21,106 bases of DNA, from IMG/VR virus record IMGVR_UViG_3300002514_000113, positions 4,392-25,497 of that record; one strand, written 5' to 3'. This document shows positions 1 to 7,197 of this stretch, piece by piece. The translations under genes were made by a program, and so were the position numbers. Position 1 is the stretch's first letter, and each line of letters starts with the position of its first letter. Source of the DNA: a virus. A model generated the notes under the pieces. The model did not search any database and had not been told where the DNA came from. It saw only the letters and a program-made list of their open reading frames with translations.

Positions 1-411
1 CAGCGGCATGGGGTTGAGGCTCACGGCCTCCTTCTCCATCTCGGCCTCGGCGAGCTTGCGGAGGGTGGAGAACTGCGAGTGGGCGATGACCTCACCGAGG
101 AACTCCGCCTCCTTGTACTGGGCGAACTGCTCGCGGCCGTCCTCGTCGAGCTCGACGAAGTGATTCACGTCGTCCTGGTCCCAGTTCGGGGGGAACTCGA
201 CGTCGCCGTCGGCCTCGGCGCCGGAGTAGTGGTCGTAGAGGGCGTCGATCTGGCTGTCGTCGAGCTGGTCGACGTCGATGCCATCGGAAGCAGCGAGCTT
301 GGTGAACGCGTCCCAGACCTCGAGGTCGGACTGCGTGAGACCCGAAGCCTGCTTCTCGAAGCCGTTCGGGTTGCCGTACAGATCGGCGAGGAAGTTGTTG
401 ATACCGGACAT
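1..411 (-). CDS. Acidic protein, 5' part of gene only; possible scaffold or head protein
   Basis: The frame is open from an ATG at 411 to the left edge, so only the first 137 residues are visible and there is no stop. The protein starts MSGINNFLADLY and is strongly acidic: about 30 Asp/Glu against about 7 Lys/Arg, with Asp-rich stretches near residues 43-56 and 78-91. It carries five K-x-A units (EKQAS, TKLAA, YKEAE, RKLAE, EKEAV) like its upstream neighbours. An AGGAG lies about 11 nt before the ATG, a rather long spacing. The gene follows the protease-like gene after 69 nt in the same direction. In many tailed phages the gene after the head protease is the scaffold or major capsid protein, and the acidity would fit a scaffold, but that is inference. 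No family was recognised. Confidence 0.75.
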   Translation of the reverse strand, partial: MSGINNFLADLYGNPNGFEKQASGLTQSDLEVWDAFTKLAASDGIDVDQLDDSQIDALYDHYSGAEADGDVEFPPNWDQDDVNHFVELDEDGREQFAQYKEAEFLGEVIAHSQFSTLRKLAEAEMEKEAVSLNPMPL

Positions 412-480
412 GAAGTTCTTTGCTCCTGGGTGGTTCCCGTTTGTAGAGGACGGTCCGGCGTCTGCGAGACTGTAGGGTCT

Positions 481-2343
481 CTATGCCAGGGCGCGTACAG
501 CCGCTTCGACCGCAGCGGGTTTCAGCGTAGCAGCTGTACCCACTCCAGCCGCAAGGGCTGTGACGAGAGAAGGATGGTCTGCAACTAGGCTTTTGATCAA
601 GCCCAAATCTTGTCCCATCTCCTTCTGCGACTTCCAATGAGCCGCATTCAAGTAGACGAGAGAACCAAGAACAGCGAGCCCCGCAAGCGGAACAGCCACT
701 GCTGCAGACGCAGTCTTCAACCCTGCACGAAGATCCATTGTCTCGTTCCGAAGAACCGCTTCTTTGATCTCTGGGTGGCTGAGCCCTTCGACAATCTCCG
801 GAATGGAGGTCATCACAGACTCTCGGTAGTCGGCATACCCATCTGCCAGCTTCTGCATAACACCAGGAGAGGTGTCGTGGCGAACCGGCTCGGGCGGATG
901 TTCGATGATCAGCATGGTGAGGCGTCGCCTGATCACGGGCTCACAGCACGACCTATGGCGTGCCATACCCAGCAGGGGACGAATCAGCGACATGATGGAG
1001 CTGAGCGGGTGACCGCCAGCCACGGGATGCATTCCTGTGGGTCTGCCCATGTACGGATTGAACGAGACGCGCCTGGCACTCAACTCGCGTGCCAAGGATC
1101 CCATTCCTCCGTGAGTCAGGCAGACACGCTGGTACTCCTCGGGACGAAGCACGATGCCTGCTCTGGTGGGCGCAGAGAGAGCCATCGACAGAGAAGGTGC
1201 TTGTGCCAGTCCGTCCAGCACACTGTCGGGGAGGGGCTTCTCATTCTGCTCGAGTCGAGTGAGCAGGTGAGACGGACCTGGAGGTAGCTGCTTCAGCATC
1301 TCTCCGATCTTCAGTCCCGCCTTCTTCACACGGAGCTCGAACATCTCATCTTCGATCTTCTTGGCGTTGTCGATCTCCTGGAGAGCTTCTGCCTCCGACA
1401 GGTGACTGCCCATGAAGGGCAGCTTGGAAATGAGCTTCTGGATGGGTGCGGCCTGCTTGACCACTCCAGCCGTCTTGGTCAGCTCATCCTCTCCGTAGTA
1501 GAGCTCTCCCCGCAGTGCTGACGGAAGCGCCAGGCCCTCTTTGGTGAACAGCCAGTACTTCTGGGAGCCGGAGGCGATCTTCGCCATCACGAACGCGGTC
1601 TTGTCTGCGCCGATGGTGACGAAGCTGTCGTCGAAGAACCGTGGCTTGTCGTTGTGGACGCAGCACTTCCTCCCGTCGGGGAGAATCTTGTTCATGCCGA
1701 ACTGGCGGTCCTTGTTGTTGACATGCTTGCAGTACTGGTGCCGAGTCTTCGCCCGATTGCCACAGATGCTGCAACGGTCGTCTGGCACCTTGCAGCCCAT
1801 CGACGTCATGGGGAAGTCGCCGGAGTTGATCCTCTCGATGAGACCCCAGGCTCCCTGTGCTCGACAGAGCTCGTGGTCCAGGTCGAAGATGACCTCGACG
1901 CGGTGCATCACTGGGTTCCACACCACCAGGCAGATGACCCCCAGCGTCTTGGAGGGGTCCTTGTTGGCGTGGTGCTGGAAGATGTGGGCCGTATAGAAGG
2001 TCGCGTACCCGTAGTTCAGCTTCTTGGCGAACGCCGTGCGTCCGGGCACATCGTCCAGGCCGTATGTCTGAAGCGCGGAGTGGCCATTGAGTAGCCCGTC
2101 CTCTGGGAAGGTGTCCCCGTTGATGTTGGAACCGTACACCTCCCAGGAACCCAAGGCGTTGTTCAGGACGTAGGTGTGTCCTGGCTTGGCGTCCATGTCC
2201 CTGATGTACCGCTGGACATCAGGGTGAAGCTGCCCCACCTGCGCCATCTTCGACATGCCTGCACGGCCAGGACGAACGATCTGTGTGAAGACCGAGCCCG
2301 TCCGGCTGTTCAAGCCGTCAAAGTGGAGCAGCTTCTCCATCAT
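481..2343 (-). CDS. Prohead-protease-like protein with Cys-rich insert and hydrophobic tail (620 aa)
   Basis: Likely head-maturation protease. The N-terminal third follows the layout of phage prohead serine proteases: SNINGD at residues 72-77, then a His pair (H124/H125) in a segment followed by a Leu-Gly-Val strand, then TSMGC with candidate nucleophile S181. Directly after comes a metal-site-like cluster: CSIC (C191, C194), C205, H207 and C227/C228. The middle (about 300-450) is charged and helical. The C-terminus (about 545-575) has a hydrophobic, membrane-like stretch, and the last 30 residues are Ala-rich. At 620 residues it is much longer than classical HK97-type proteases (about 200-250), so the rest may be a fused internal head protein. 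KTA occurs three times (ADKTAF, LTKTAG, GLKTAS). Two ATGs in tandem open the frame 2 nt after the upstream stop; the ribosome site is weak, and M30 is an alternative start. The catalytic assignment rests on motif order, not on a search. Confidence 0.72.
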   Translation of the reverse strand: MMEKLLHFDGLNSRTGSVFTQIVRPGRAGMSKMAQVGQLHPDVQRYIRDMDAKPGHTYVLNNALGSWEVYGSNINGDTFPEDGLLNGHSALQTYGLDDVPGRTAFAKKLNYGYATFYTAHIFQHHANKDPSKTLGVICLVVWNPVMHRVEVIFDLDHELCRAQGAWGLIERINSGDFPMTSMGCKVPDDRCSICGNRAKTRHQYCKHVNNKDRQFGMNKILPDGRKCCVHNDKPRFFDDSFVTIGADKTAFVMAKIASGSQKYWLFTKEGLALPSALRGELYYGEDELTKTAGVVKQAAPIQKLISKLPFMGSHLSEAEALQEIDNAKKIEDEMFELRVKKAGLKIGEMLKQLPPGPSHLLTRLEQNEKPLPDSVLDGLAQAPSLSMALSAPTRAGIVLRPEEYQRVCLTHGGMGSLARELSARRVSFNPYMGRPTGMHPVAGGHPLSSIMSLIRPLLGMARHRSCCEPVIRRRLTMLIIEHPPEPVRHDTSPGVMQKLADGYADYRESVMTSIPEIVEGLSHPEIKEAVLRNETMDLRAGLKTASAAVAVPLAGLAVLGSLVYLNAAHWKSQKEMGQDLGLIKSLVADHPSLVTALAAGVGTAATLKPAAVEAAVRALA

Positions 2344-2345
2344 GA

Positions 2346-3131
2346 CTACCGCCGAGAAGCCTGGAGTCGGAGAGTACGCATGTAGTCAAGCTGGCTCTGA
2401 GCCGTCTTCTTGAGGACGTCCCGCCCGAGCTCCTTGGAAACGATCCGGGATGCGCCCTGCTGCGGACGGGTTGGGACCTTCTTGCCCGCCTTTCTCTCGA
2501 TCGGGTTCTCCCTGAGCCAGTTGAGCGCTAGCTGCGCTTGAGCACCCTGGGCCTTGCCGTCGATCTCCCGCTCCTTCTGCGCGTGAGTTCGCTCTCGCTG
2601 CTGGTACGACCTGTCCTGCTCAGCGGCACGAGCACCTCCCTCTATCCCCATCTGGAGGCCGCGAGAGACGTTCTGTGCGAACACCCCACCCATGCCAGAG
2701 GCCTGGTAGCCAGGCTTGTGCCGGCTCTGGACGTCCACCAGGGTCTTCACCCAGTTGGGGTCCACCTCTTCGCCGAAGCGAGTGACCCGCTTGACGAAGG
2801 TGCCGGCCACCATCGGGTCCTTGGCCACGTCCGGGGCGAAGCGGTGCATGGTGTTGAACGCTCGGCGCGTCTCCTCGGAGTCCTTGAGGTCGTCGTTCTC
2901 CTTCAAGAGCTTCTTGTAGCCGCGGTTCTGGCTGATCTTCTTGCCCGCTGCACCGAACCCCTTGCGAAGACCGTACTCCGCACCCTCCCAGGCCCCGTGG
3001 GCAGCAGAGCCTGCGAGACCCAGACTTCCCGCTAGCGCTCCGATTGCGAGCAGCGGGTGATTCTTGGCCCACGCAGGCGGGGTAAGCGCCTGGATGTAGG
3101 CCACCTTGTGTCGAAGTTCAGATGCACGCAT
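2346..3131 (-). CDS. Uncharacterised protein with Ala/Gly-rich hydrophobic segment (261 aa)
   Basis: Not recognised. I start it at the ATG at 3131, which overlaps the upstream TGA by one base (TGATG), with AGGA about 9 nt before it. The open frame runs further upstream but there lies over the preceding gene. Residues 26-45 form an Ala/Gly/Leu-rich hydrophobic stretch that could cross or enter a membrane. The rest is charged, mostly helical and rich in Gln, Arg and Glu (AEQDRSYQQRERTHAQKERE near residue 180), suggesting a coiled coil. It ends in a KKTAQ motif region and a basic tail (LQASRR). It lies between a small hydrophobic protein and the protease-like gene in a tightly coupled run, so a structural or head-assembly role is likely from position only. 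Confidence 0.7.
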   Translation of the reverse strand: MRASELRHKVAYIQALTPPAWAKNHPLLAIGALAGSLGLAGSAAHGAWEGAEYGLRKGFGAAGKKISQNRGYKKLLKENDDLKDSEETRRAFNTMHRFAPDVAKDPMVAGTFVKRVTRFGEEVDPNWVKTLVDVQSRHKPGYQASGMGGVFAQNVSRGLQMGIEGGARAAEQDRSYQQRERTHAQKEREIDGKAQGAQAQLALNWLRENPIERKAGKKVPTRPQQGASRIVSKELGRDVLKKTAQSQLDYMRTLRLQASRR

Positions 3132-3493
3132 CAGTAGAGTCCTGACTGAGAGTGGCCTTGTGCCGGGTTCGGTCTTCGGAAGCGGGGGTCGACGCTTCCG
3201 TACCTTTGCTGCTGTAGCCGCGACGTCTTCCTCACGTTCCTGGCTGCGCTGACTCCAGAAGCCACCACTCCAGTACCAATCGCTGTGCCAGCCAGACGCC
3301 GGTACCCGGTACCTCGCATGGCCTTGTCCCCTGTCTGGATGCCCTTGACCAAGGGAGACACACCAGTACCTCGGCCCACGGCCTTGATCCCGCCCCAAGC
3401 AGCGCCTGCCAGGGGCTTGATGACTGCGAACGCCTCCTTGATCATCTCTTCAGATGCGAAGTGGAGCGCTAGCCGGAGGGTCTCAGGATGCAC
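3131..3493 (-). CDS. Small basic hydrophobic protein (120 aa)
   Basis: Not recognised. The start is a GTG at 3493 that overlaps the end of the upstream gene by 11 nt, with GGGGAG upstream of it. An internal ATG (M17, in MIKEAF) is a shorter alternative. Two Ala/Gly/Val-rich segments, around residues 20-40 and 66-85, look membrane-interacting, and the C-terminus is basic and rich in Arg, Gln and Pro. It overlaps both neighbours, so the three genes 3483-4400, 3131-3493 and 2346-3131 are probably translated together. The Gly-rich hydrophobic design resembles the next protein and the 242-residue protein at 15994-16722, which may be related in role. Confidence 0.65.
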   Translation of the reverse strand: MHPETLRLALHFASEEMIKEAFAVIKPLAGAAWGGIKAVGRGTGVSPLVKGIQTGDKAMRGTGYRRLAGTAIGTGVVASGVSAARNVRKTSRLQQQRYGSVDPRFRRPNPAQGHSQSGLY

Positions 3494-4400
3494 TCACCGC
3501 TCCCCGCACGAAGGAAGTGATCTCATCCTGCTTCTTCTGGAGCTCGTACGACGCCAGCTTTCGAGCAGCCCGCTTCTCCACCATCCCGCGATAGGAGCCG
3601 AAGAGCTGGGCCACAGGAGACTGATCGTTGACCTCCTGCCGGGCGAGCTTGGTGAACGCAGAAGCGTCCGTCCCGGTGATGGTCACACGGGCGGTCTTCG
3701 CGGCCTCCCCGATGAACTCACCCGCCTGCTGCATGGCGTCGGGGCGAGGATCGATGCTCCCGCACACGAGAGCCATCTCCTCAGCGGTGTGTCCCTCACG
3801 AAACGCCTGGGCCATCTTGGTGACCAGCTGGATGCCGCAATCACGGATGCGGCCGTTCAGGTAGGCGACTTCGCTGTCCAGCTCCTGCTGAGCTGTCTTC
3901 ATCGTTGACCGCAGGGCCATCGGCTCGGCCAGCGGGAACGCATGAGGCGTGGACGTCTTGGGCCGGGACTCTTCAGCGGCAGCCGCTGCCTTCTCCATGT
4001 ACCGAGCCCCGGCGGACTTCGTGTACCTGGCAGGAGCTGTGGCGTATGCCACATCGACAGGAGTGACCTGCGTGGAGGGCGAACCGTCCCCGAGCTCCTG
4101 CATGACGGAGTTGAAGTCGGCCACCTCGAAGTTCGGGACTCGAGAGTCCTCCGCAGCGGCCGCCTTGAACATGGCGTTGAAGGTGTCCTGGTTGGCGAAC
4201 TCGCACATCCGCCGGACGTGCTCCTGGTTCAGCCCCTCGACCGCCGCTGCTTCCTTGGCGATGGTCACCCCGAGCGGGATGCCTGCATCCATGAGGCGAG
4301 CTGCTGCCTTCTTGCCGATCATCTCGAGACGTTCCGCTGGAACGCCTGATCGGCTACTGCCGCCGGCGAGAAGGGCGTCGAATGCTCCGAATCCGCTCAT
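3483..4400 (-). CDS. Uncharacterised K-x-A-rich protein, first gene of head-side block (305 aa)
   Basis: Not recognised. The ATG at 4400 has a strong ribosome site, GGAGG at 4411-4407, six bases away. The protein is Ala-rich and mainly helical, with no membrane segment. Its striking feature is at least ten K-x-A units in 305 residues (GKKAA, AKEAA, TKSAG, EKAAA, MKTAQ, TKMAQ, AKTAR, TKLAR, EKRAA, RKLAS). It opens the minus-strand block that leads to the protease-like protein and is divergent from the HTH gene at 4446, from which it is separated by 45 bp. It overlaps the next gene by 11 nt. The context suggests a head or neck protein. It is shorter than a normal portal and shows no portal features I can point to. 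Confidence 0.75.
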   Translation of the reverse strand: MSGFGAFDALLAGGSSRSGVPAERLEMIGKKAAARLMDAGIPLGVTIAKEAAAVEGLNQEHVRRMCEFANQDTFNAMFKAAAAEDSRVPNFEVADFNSVMQELGDGSPSTQVTPVDVAYATAPARYTKSAGARYMEKAAAAAEESRPKTSTPHAFPLAEPMALRSTMKTAQQELDSEVAYLNGRIRDCGIQLVTKMAQAFREGHTAEEMALVCGSIDPRPDAMQQAGEFIGEAAKTARVTITGTDASAFTKLARQEVNDQSPVAQLFGSYRGMVEKRAARKLASYELQKKQDEITSFVRGAVSAS

Positions 4401-4406
4401 GCTGAA

Positions 4407-4445
4407 CCTCCACCGAGCGACAAGCTCTGCTTATAGTAGGCGTCT
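4407..4445. promoter_or_regulatory. Divergent promoter region between HTH gene and head-side operon
   Basis: The 45-bp gap between divergent starts holds AT-rich boxes in an otherwise GC-rich genome. On the plus strand TATAGT (4432-4437) matches a TANNNT -10 box. Placing its last T at -7 puts the start site at 4444, two bases before the ATG at 4446, so that transcript would be leaderless. On the minus strand TATAAG (4435-4430) or TACTAT (4438-4433) could serve as -10, giving a leader of about 23-26 nt that includes GGAGG. No convincing -35 is visible on either strand. The two boxes overlap, so the two directions may compete and the HTH protein could bind here. The assignment is by pattern only. 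Confidence 0.45.
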
Positions 4446-5081
4446 ATGCAGACAGGCCTGATCTCGAAGCAGGATACCGCGGCGATTCTGGGGAAAGCAT
4501 GCCGCACTGTTGAGTGGTACGCCAACCGCGGATTCCTGTCCAGAGTGAAGCAGGGACGCCGTGTCTTCTTCACCTCTGAGGAAGTGTACCGGCTCAAGCG
4601 GGAGCTGGGAGAGGAAGGCCGTACCGACCCAGAGATGGCCGCTCTCCGCAGCAGGGTCAAGAAGCTCGAGCTGGATGTCTCCTTGCTGCTCCGCCTCCTG
4701 GAGGCTCGCCGACATGTTGATCTCACCTCTGGAGAGCTGGAACAACTCGAACTTCGTGCCCGCACAGAGACAGCCTGGTCCCTGCCATTGGTGGAGTCCT
4801 GGCACGCAGTGCTCATGTCCCTCGAGGACTCCGATCTCAAACGGCTGCCTGTCGGAAGCTGGAAGAGCTTCAATGCGCTGGCCACGAACATCCTCGACGC
4901 TCTTCGGAACAGCGACGAATGGGCTACGAGCCTACAAGTCCAGCGACTGGCCTCGATGATGGCCACGGCGCGACGGCACCTGCGTGCCACCGTGTTGTGC
5001 GGAGATGAGCTGGGCCGGACGCACGAGGAGCTCTTCGGGGAGCCCCCGGACCTGAAAGAGGAACTCTTCGCTCTGCTCTAG
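4446..5081 (+). CDS. Excisionase/MerR-type helix-turn-helix DNA-binding protein (211 aa)
   Basis: Probable transcription regulator or DNA-bridging protein. Residues 6-52 fit the short winged-helix HTH of the excisionase/MerR group: ISKQDTAAILG (helix 1 and turn), CRTVEWYANRGFL (recognition helix) and KQGRRVFFTSEEV (wing, then start of the next helix). Residues 62-90 (ALRSRVKKLELDVSLLLRLL) have heptad-like spacing and probably form a dimerising coiled coil. The C-terminal half is helical and unassigned, and it lacks a recognisable MerR effector domain. It is a single plus-strand gene set between minus-strand virion genes. Its TAG stop overlaps the terminase TAG in the palindrome CTAG at 5078-5081, and its start is divergent from the 305-residue gene. 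This position favours control of the flanking late genes, or autoregulation. Confidence 0.75.
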   Translation: MQTGLISKQDTAAILGKACRTVEWYANRGFLSRVKQGRRVFFTSEEVYRLKRELGEEGRTDPEMAALRSRVKKLELDVSLLLRLLEARRHVDLTSGELEQLELRARTETAWSLPLVESWHAVLMSLEDSDLKRLPVGSWKSFNALATNILDALRNSDEWATSLQVQRLASMMATARRHLRATVLCGDELGRTHEELFGEPPDLKEELFALL

Positions 5082-6820
5082 GCCGCCTGCCTCTCCTGGC
5101 TCGGAGTGATGATGTCCGGCCTGGGGTACTCGGGCATGCTTGCCAGCAAGCAGTAGATGATCGAGTGGAAGGTGTCGTCGGTGGTGCCCGGCGCCTTCAT
5201 GAACTGGTTGGCGTTCCTGCGCTCGTTATACTCACTGAAGATGTTCAGCATGTCCCTGGAGAAGGGATCCTCGAAGTCTTCCCAGCATGGGAACTGCAGA
5301 ACGCCTCCACGCTTGATGGCGGCGAACACGTCTGCCATGACCTCTGTACGGTTCACTAGCCAGCGGCGTAGGCCATCGTCCCAGGTCACCTTCTTGCGAG
5401 GAGCTGCGTACTGGTAGCGGAACAGTCGCTGGTGTCCGAAGGTACGGAGCAGGTCGTCGTTGGGCCACCAGCCACCACCGAAGTCGACCCCGATACGGCG
5501 TACACGCCAAGCACGACAGATCTTCTTGATGATGGCGATCTGTCTGTCCGGTTCCGCGTCCTGCCCCACAAAGCGGTGTACGAAGAAGATCGTGAACTTG
5601 CCGTCGATGTACGCACCCAGCGTCAGGACTGTGAAACTGTTCTCTCCACCAGCACCCCAGTCGACCCCCGCGTAGACGGGGATGTTGGCCAGGCCCTTCA
5701 TCAGGTCCTTCATGACATCGGGGTTCGACATCTGGATCTTGGGGTTGCAGCAGTCGATGACCTCCTGCCTGGTCAGGGGCCGCGTACCTGTGTCGAAAGA
5801 GAGACCCAGGACCTCGTTGTTGAACCGGGGCCGCGGGTAGTGCTCGTACTTGTCGAGAATCTCGGGCCAGCTGACCCAAGGCACCATCAGCTGAGGGATG
5901 CGGAAGCCCTCGAAGGGCTCAGCCGTCTTCGGCTTTTGCATCGACGCCCATCGAGCCTTCTCGTGCATCGGGTTGATGAGCTTGTGGCACTTCGAGCACG
6001 AGAGGCCGTGCGGCTCGATGTTCTTCTCTCCAAGCACGTTCCAGAACCAGGGGGAGTGCCGCTCGCACGGCACCACCCACTCGTTGGCTGTGGACATGTT
6101 CGCCCAGTAGTACTCGATGGTGTTGTCGAGCGACTTCGGGGTGCCTGAGAAGCGGAGCAGCTTGTAGGGGGAGTGCGAAGCACACTCGAGGATGACCGGG
6201 ATGTGGTCGATGTAGATGTCCTGGATCTCGTCCAGAAGGATCATGTCCGCGGGGATGCCACGAGTACGGTCAGCGTTATGGAACGCGTACCGGAGAGTGA
6301 TCTTGCTCCGGTTCAGGAACTGCTTGAGCATCACGGAGTCAGCGATCTTCTGATCTGTCCAGACCTTCAGGATGTCGCTGGTCTCCATGGGGTCCTTCAG
6401 CCGGTCACGACTGAAGGTGCGTGTCTGATCCTGCGAGGGAGACACGAAGAGGATGTTGAAGCCAGGGAGGATGCAGGCGTACGCCAGGCAGATGTTGCCC
6501 AGCGACGTGCTCTTCTCGACCTGGCGGCCGCACTTCAGCAGTACCCGACGGGACTGCGTGTTGTAGATGGGCTTGAGGTACCTCCGCTCTGCGAAGGAGA
6601 AGTTCTCCATTCGCGGAGGCTTCCCTTCCTCAGTGACACGCACGGTGATCCCGAACTCCGCGAAGTCCGTGGGCCGCGCGAAGTAGACCTCATCCCCTGC
6701 AACTTTGAGGGTATTGGAGAAGAGAGCCCCCTTGGGGGGCTCGAAGTCCGTGAACCTGTTTCTCTGGGCTCGAATCATCTCTCCGAAAACCGCCGATGTC
6801 GGTGGGATAAGGTCCAGCAA
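5078..6820 (-). CDS. terL: Terminase large subunit, GpA-like
   Basis: DNA-packaging motor: an ATPase that drives DNA into the prohead plus a nuclease that cuts concatemers. Numbering from the TTG at 6820 (580 aa): Walker A-like GRQVEKST at 98-105, Walker B ILLDEIQD with D197/E198, coupling motif SGTP at 225-228, a zinc-site-like set C252, H255, C275, C278 (LSCSKCHK), then the RNase H-like nuclease with D387 (GVDWGAGG), D446 (GVDFGGG) and D548/D549 with H552 (DDTFH). The length is normal. The start is uncertain: the frame is open to a TTG at 6865, while ATG 6778 is the first ATG. A candidate -10 box at 6836-6831 would start transcription near 6824, which favours 6820 or 6778. The gene converges with the HTH gene, and no small terminase is recognised nearby. 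Confidence 0.93.
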   Translation of the reverse strand: MLDLIPPTSAVFGEMIRAQRNRFTDFEPPKGALFSNTLKVAGDEVYFARPTDFAEFGITVRVTEEGKPPRMENFSFAERRYLKPIYNTQSRRVLLKCGRQVEKSTSLGNICLAYACILPGFNILFVSPSQDQTRTFSRDRLKDPMETSDILKVWTDQKIADSVMLKQFLNRSKITLRYAFHNADRTRGIPADMILLDEIQDIYIDHIPVILECASHSPYKLLRFSGTPKSLDNTIEYYWANMSTANEWVVPCERHSPWFWNVLGEKNIEPHGLSCSKCHKLINPMHEKARWASMQKPKTAEPFEGFRIPQLMVPWVSWPEILDKYEHYPRPRFNNEVLGLSFDTGTRPLTRQEVIDCCNPKIQMSNPDVMKDLMKGLANIPVYAGVDWGAGGENSFTVLTLGAYIDGKFTIFFVHRFVGQDAEPDRQIAIIKKICRAWRVRRIGVDFGGGWWPNDDLLRTFGHQRLFRYQYAAPRKKVTWDDGLRRWLVNRTEVMADVFAAIKRGGVLQFPCWEDFEDPFSRDMLNIFSEYNERRNANQFMKAPGTTDDTFHSIIYCLLASMPEYPRPDIITPSQERQAA

Positions 6821-6839
6821 TGGAAGATATACCTTACCC
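6804..6839. promoter_or_regulatory. Inverted repeat with back-to-back TAAGGT boxes between terL and the accessory operon
   Basis: GGGATAAGGT (6804-6813) is mirrored by ACCTTACCC (6831-6839), which reads GGGTAAGGT on the minus strand. The two arms therefore point toward each other and give a TAAGGT (TANNNT-type -10) on each strand, 17 bp apart. Setting the last T at -7 puts the plus-strand start at 6820, exactly the A of the ATG of the 125-residue gene. It puts the minus-strand start near 6824, just before the TTG at 6820 of the terminase. No -35 is evident. It could be a divergent promoter, an operator for a dimeric repressor, or a site for the phage's own RNA polymerase. Confidence 0.45.
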
Positions 6840-7197
6840 TTCGCCACGTCTGAAGTGGCTGGCAAGCATGCTGCAGGCCCTACTCCGGACAGACGACCGC
6901 TGGTATACCGCGGACGTCGTTGATCACGAGGGGGATCCTCTCCGCAAGACCTTCGTCCTCCGGTGTCGGAGGAGGGTAGAGGATGAGTCCTGGGTACCGC
7001 TGCAGAGGTTCATCCGCAGTTGGGCACACCAGAACGATTGCTCCACCAAGAACATCCGCAGGTACGCGGGTCATGTGGAGATGGATCTGTACATCAAGTA
7101 CTTGGACAGACCGTCGGACTTCTCCCCGTGGGAGGAGCTGCCGGCAGGGGAGAAGAGATGGCGCGCAGCGAACGAACGACTGAAGGCACAAGGATGA
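6820..7197 (+). CDS. Uncharacterised small protein, first gene of accessory operon (125 aa)
   Basis: Not recognised. The ATG at 6820 coincides with the start site predicted from the TAAGGT box, so the mRNA may be leaderless; no ribosome site precedes it. An internal ATG at 6868 (M17) is the alternative and would avoid overlap with the terminase frame. The protein is basic to neutral, rich in Trp and Arg, with an amphipathic helix near the N-terminus (LKWLASMLQALL) and alternating strands and helices after it. It shows no signal peptide or membrane segment. Its stop overlaps the next start as ATGA, which ties it to the operon that carries RNase HII. Confidence 0.6.
   Translation: MEDIPYPSPRLKWLASMLQALLRTDDRWYTADVVDHEGDPLRKTFVLRCRRRVEDESWVPLQRFIRSWAHQNDCSTKNIRRYAGHVEMDLYIKYLDRPSDFSPWEELPAGEKRWRAANERLKAQG

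Noticed and set aside
79-637. Open frames on both strands over the left edge
   Set aside because: The minus-strand frame from 411 to 1 has a sensible start and acidic protein and continues off the edge; the others are shadows of it and of the protease-like gene.
481-4400. Portal protein expected next to the terminase and protease
   Set aside because: None of the visible proteins has the length or features I could defend as a portal; it is probably outside the window.
4397-4990. Minus-strand open frame opposite the HTH gene
   Set aside because: The plus-strand frame encodes a recognisable HTH; the minus product is Arg/Ser-rich with no motif and would overlap the divergent promoter.
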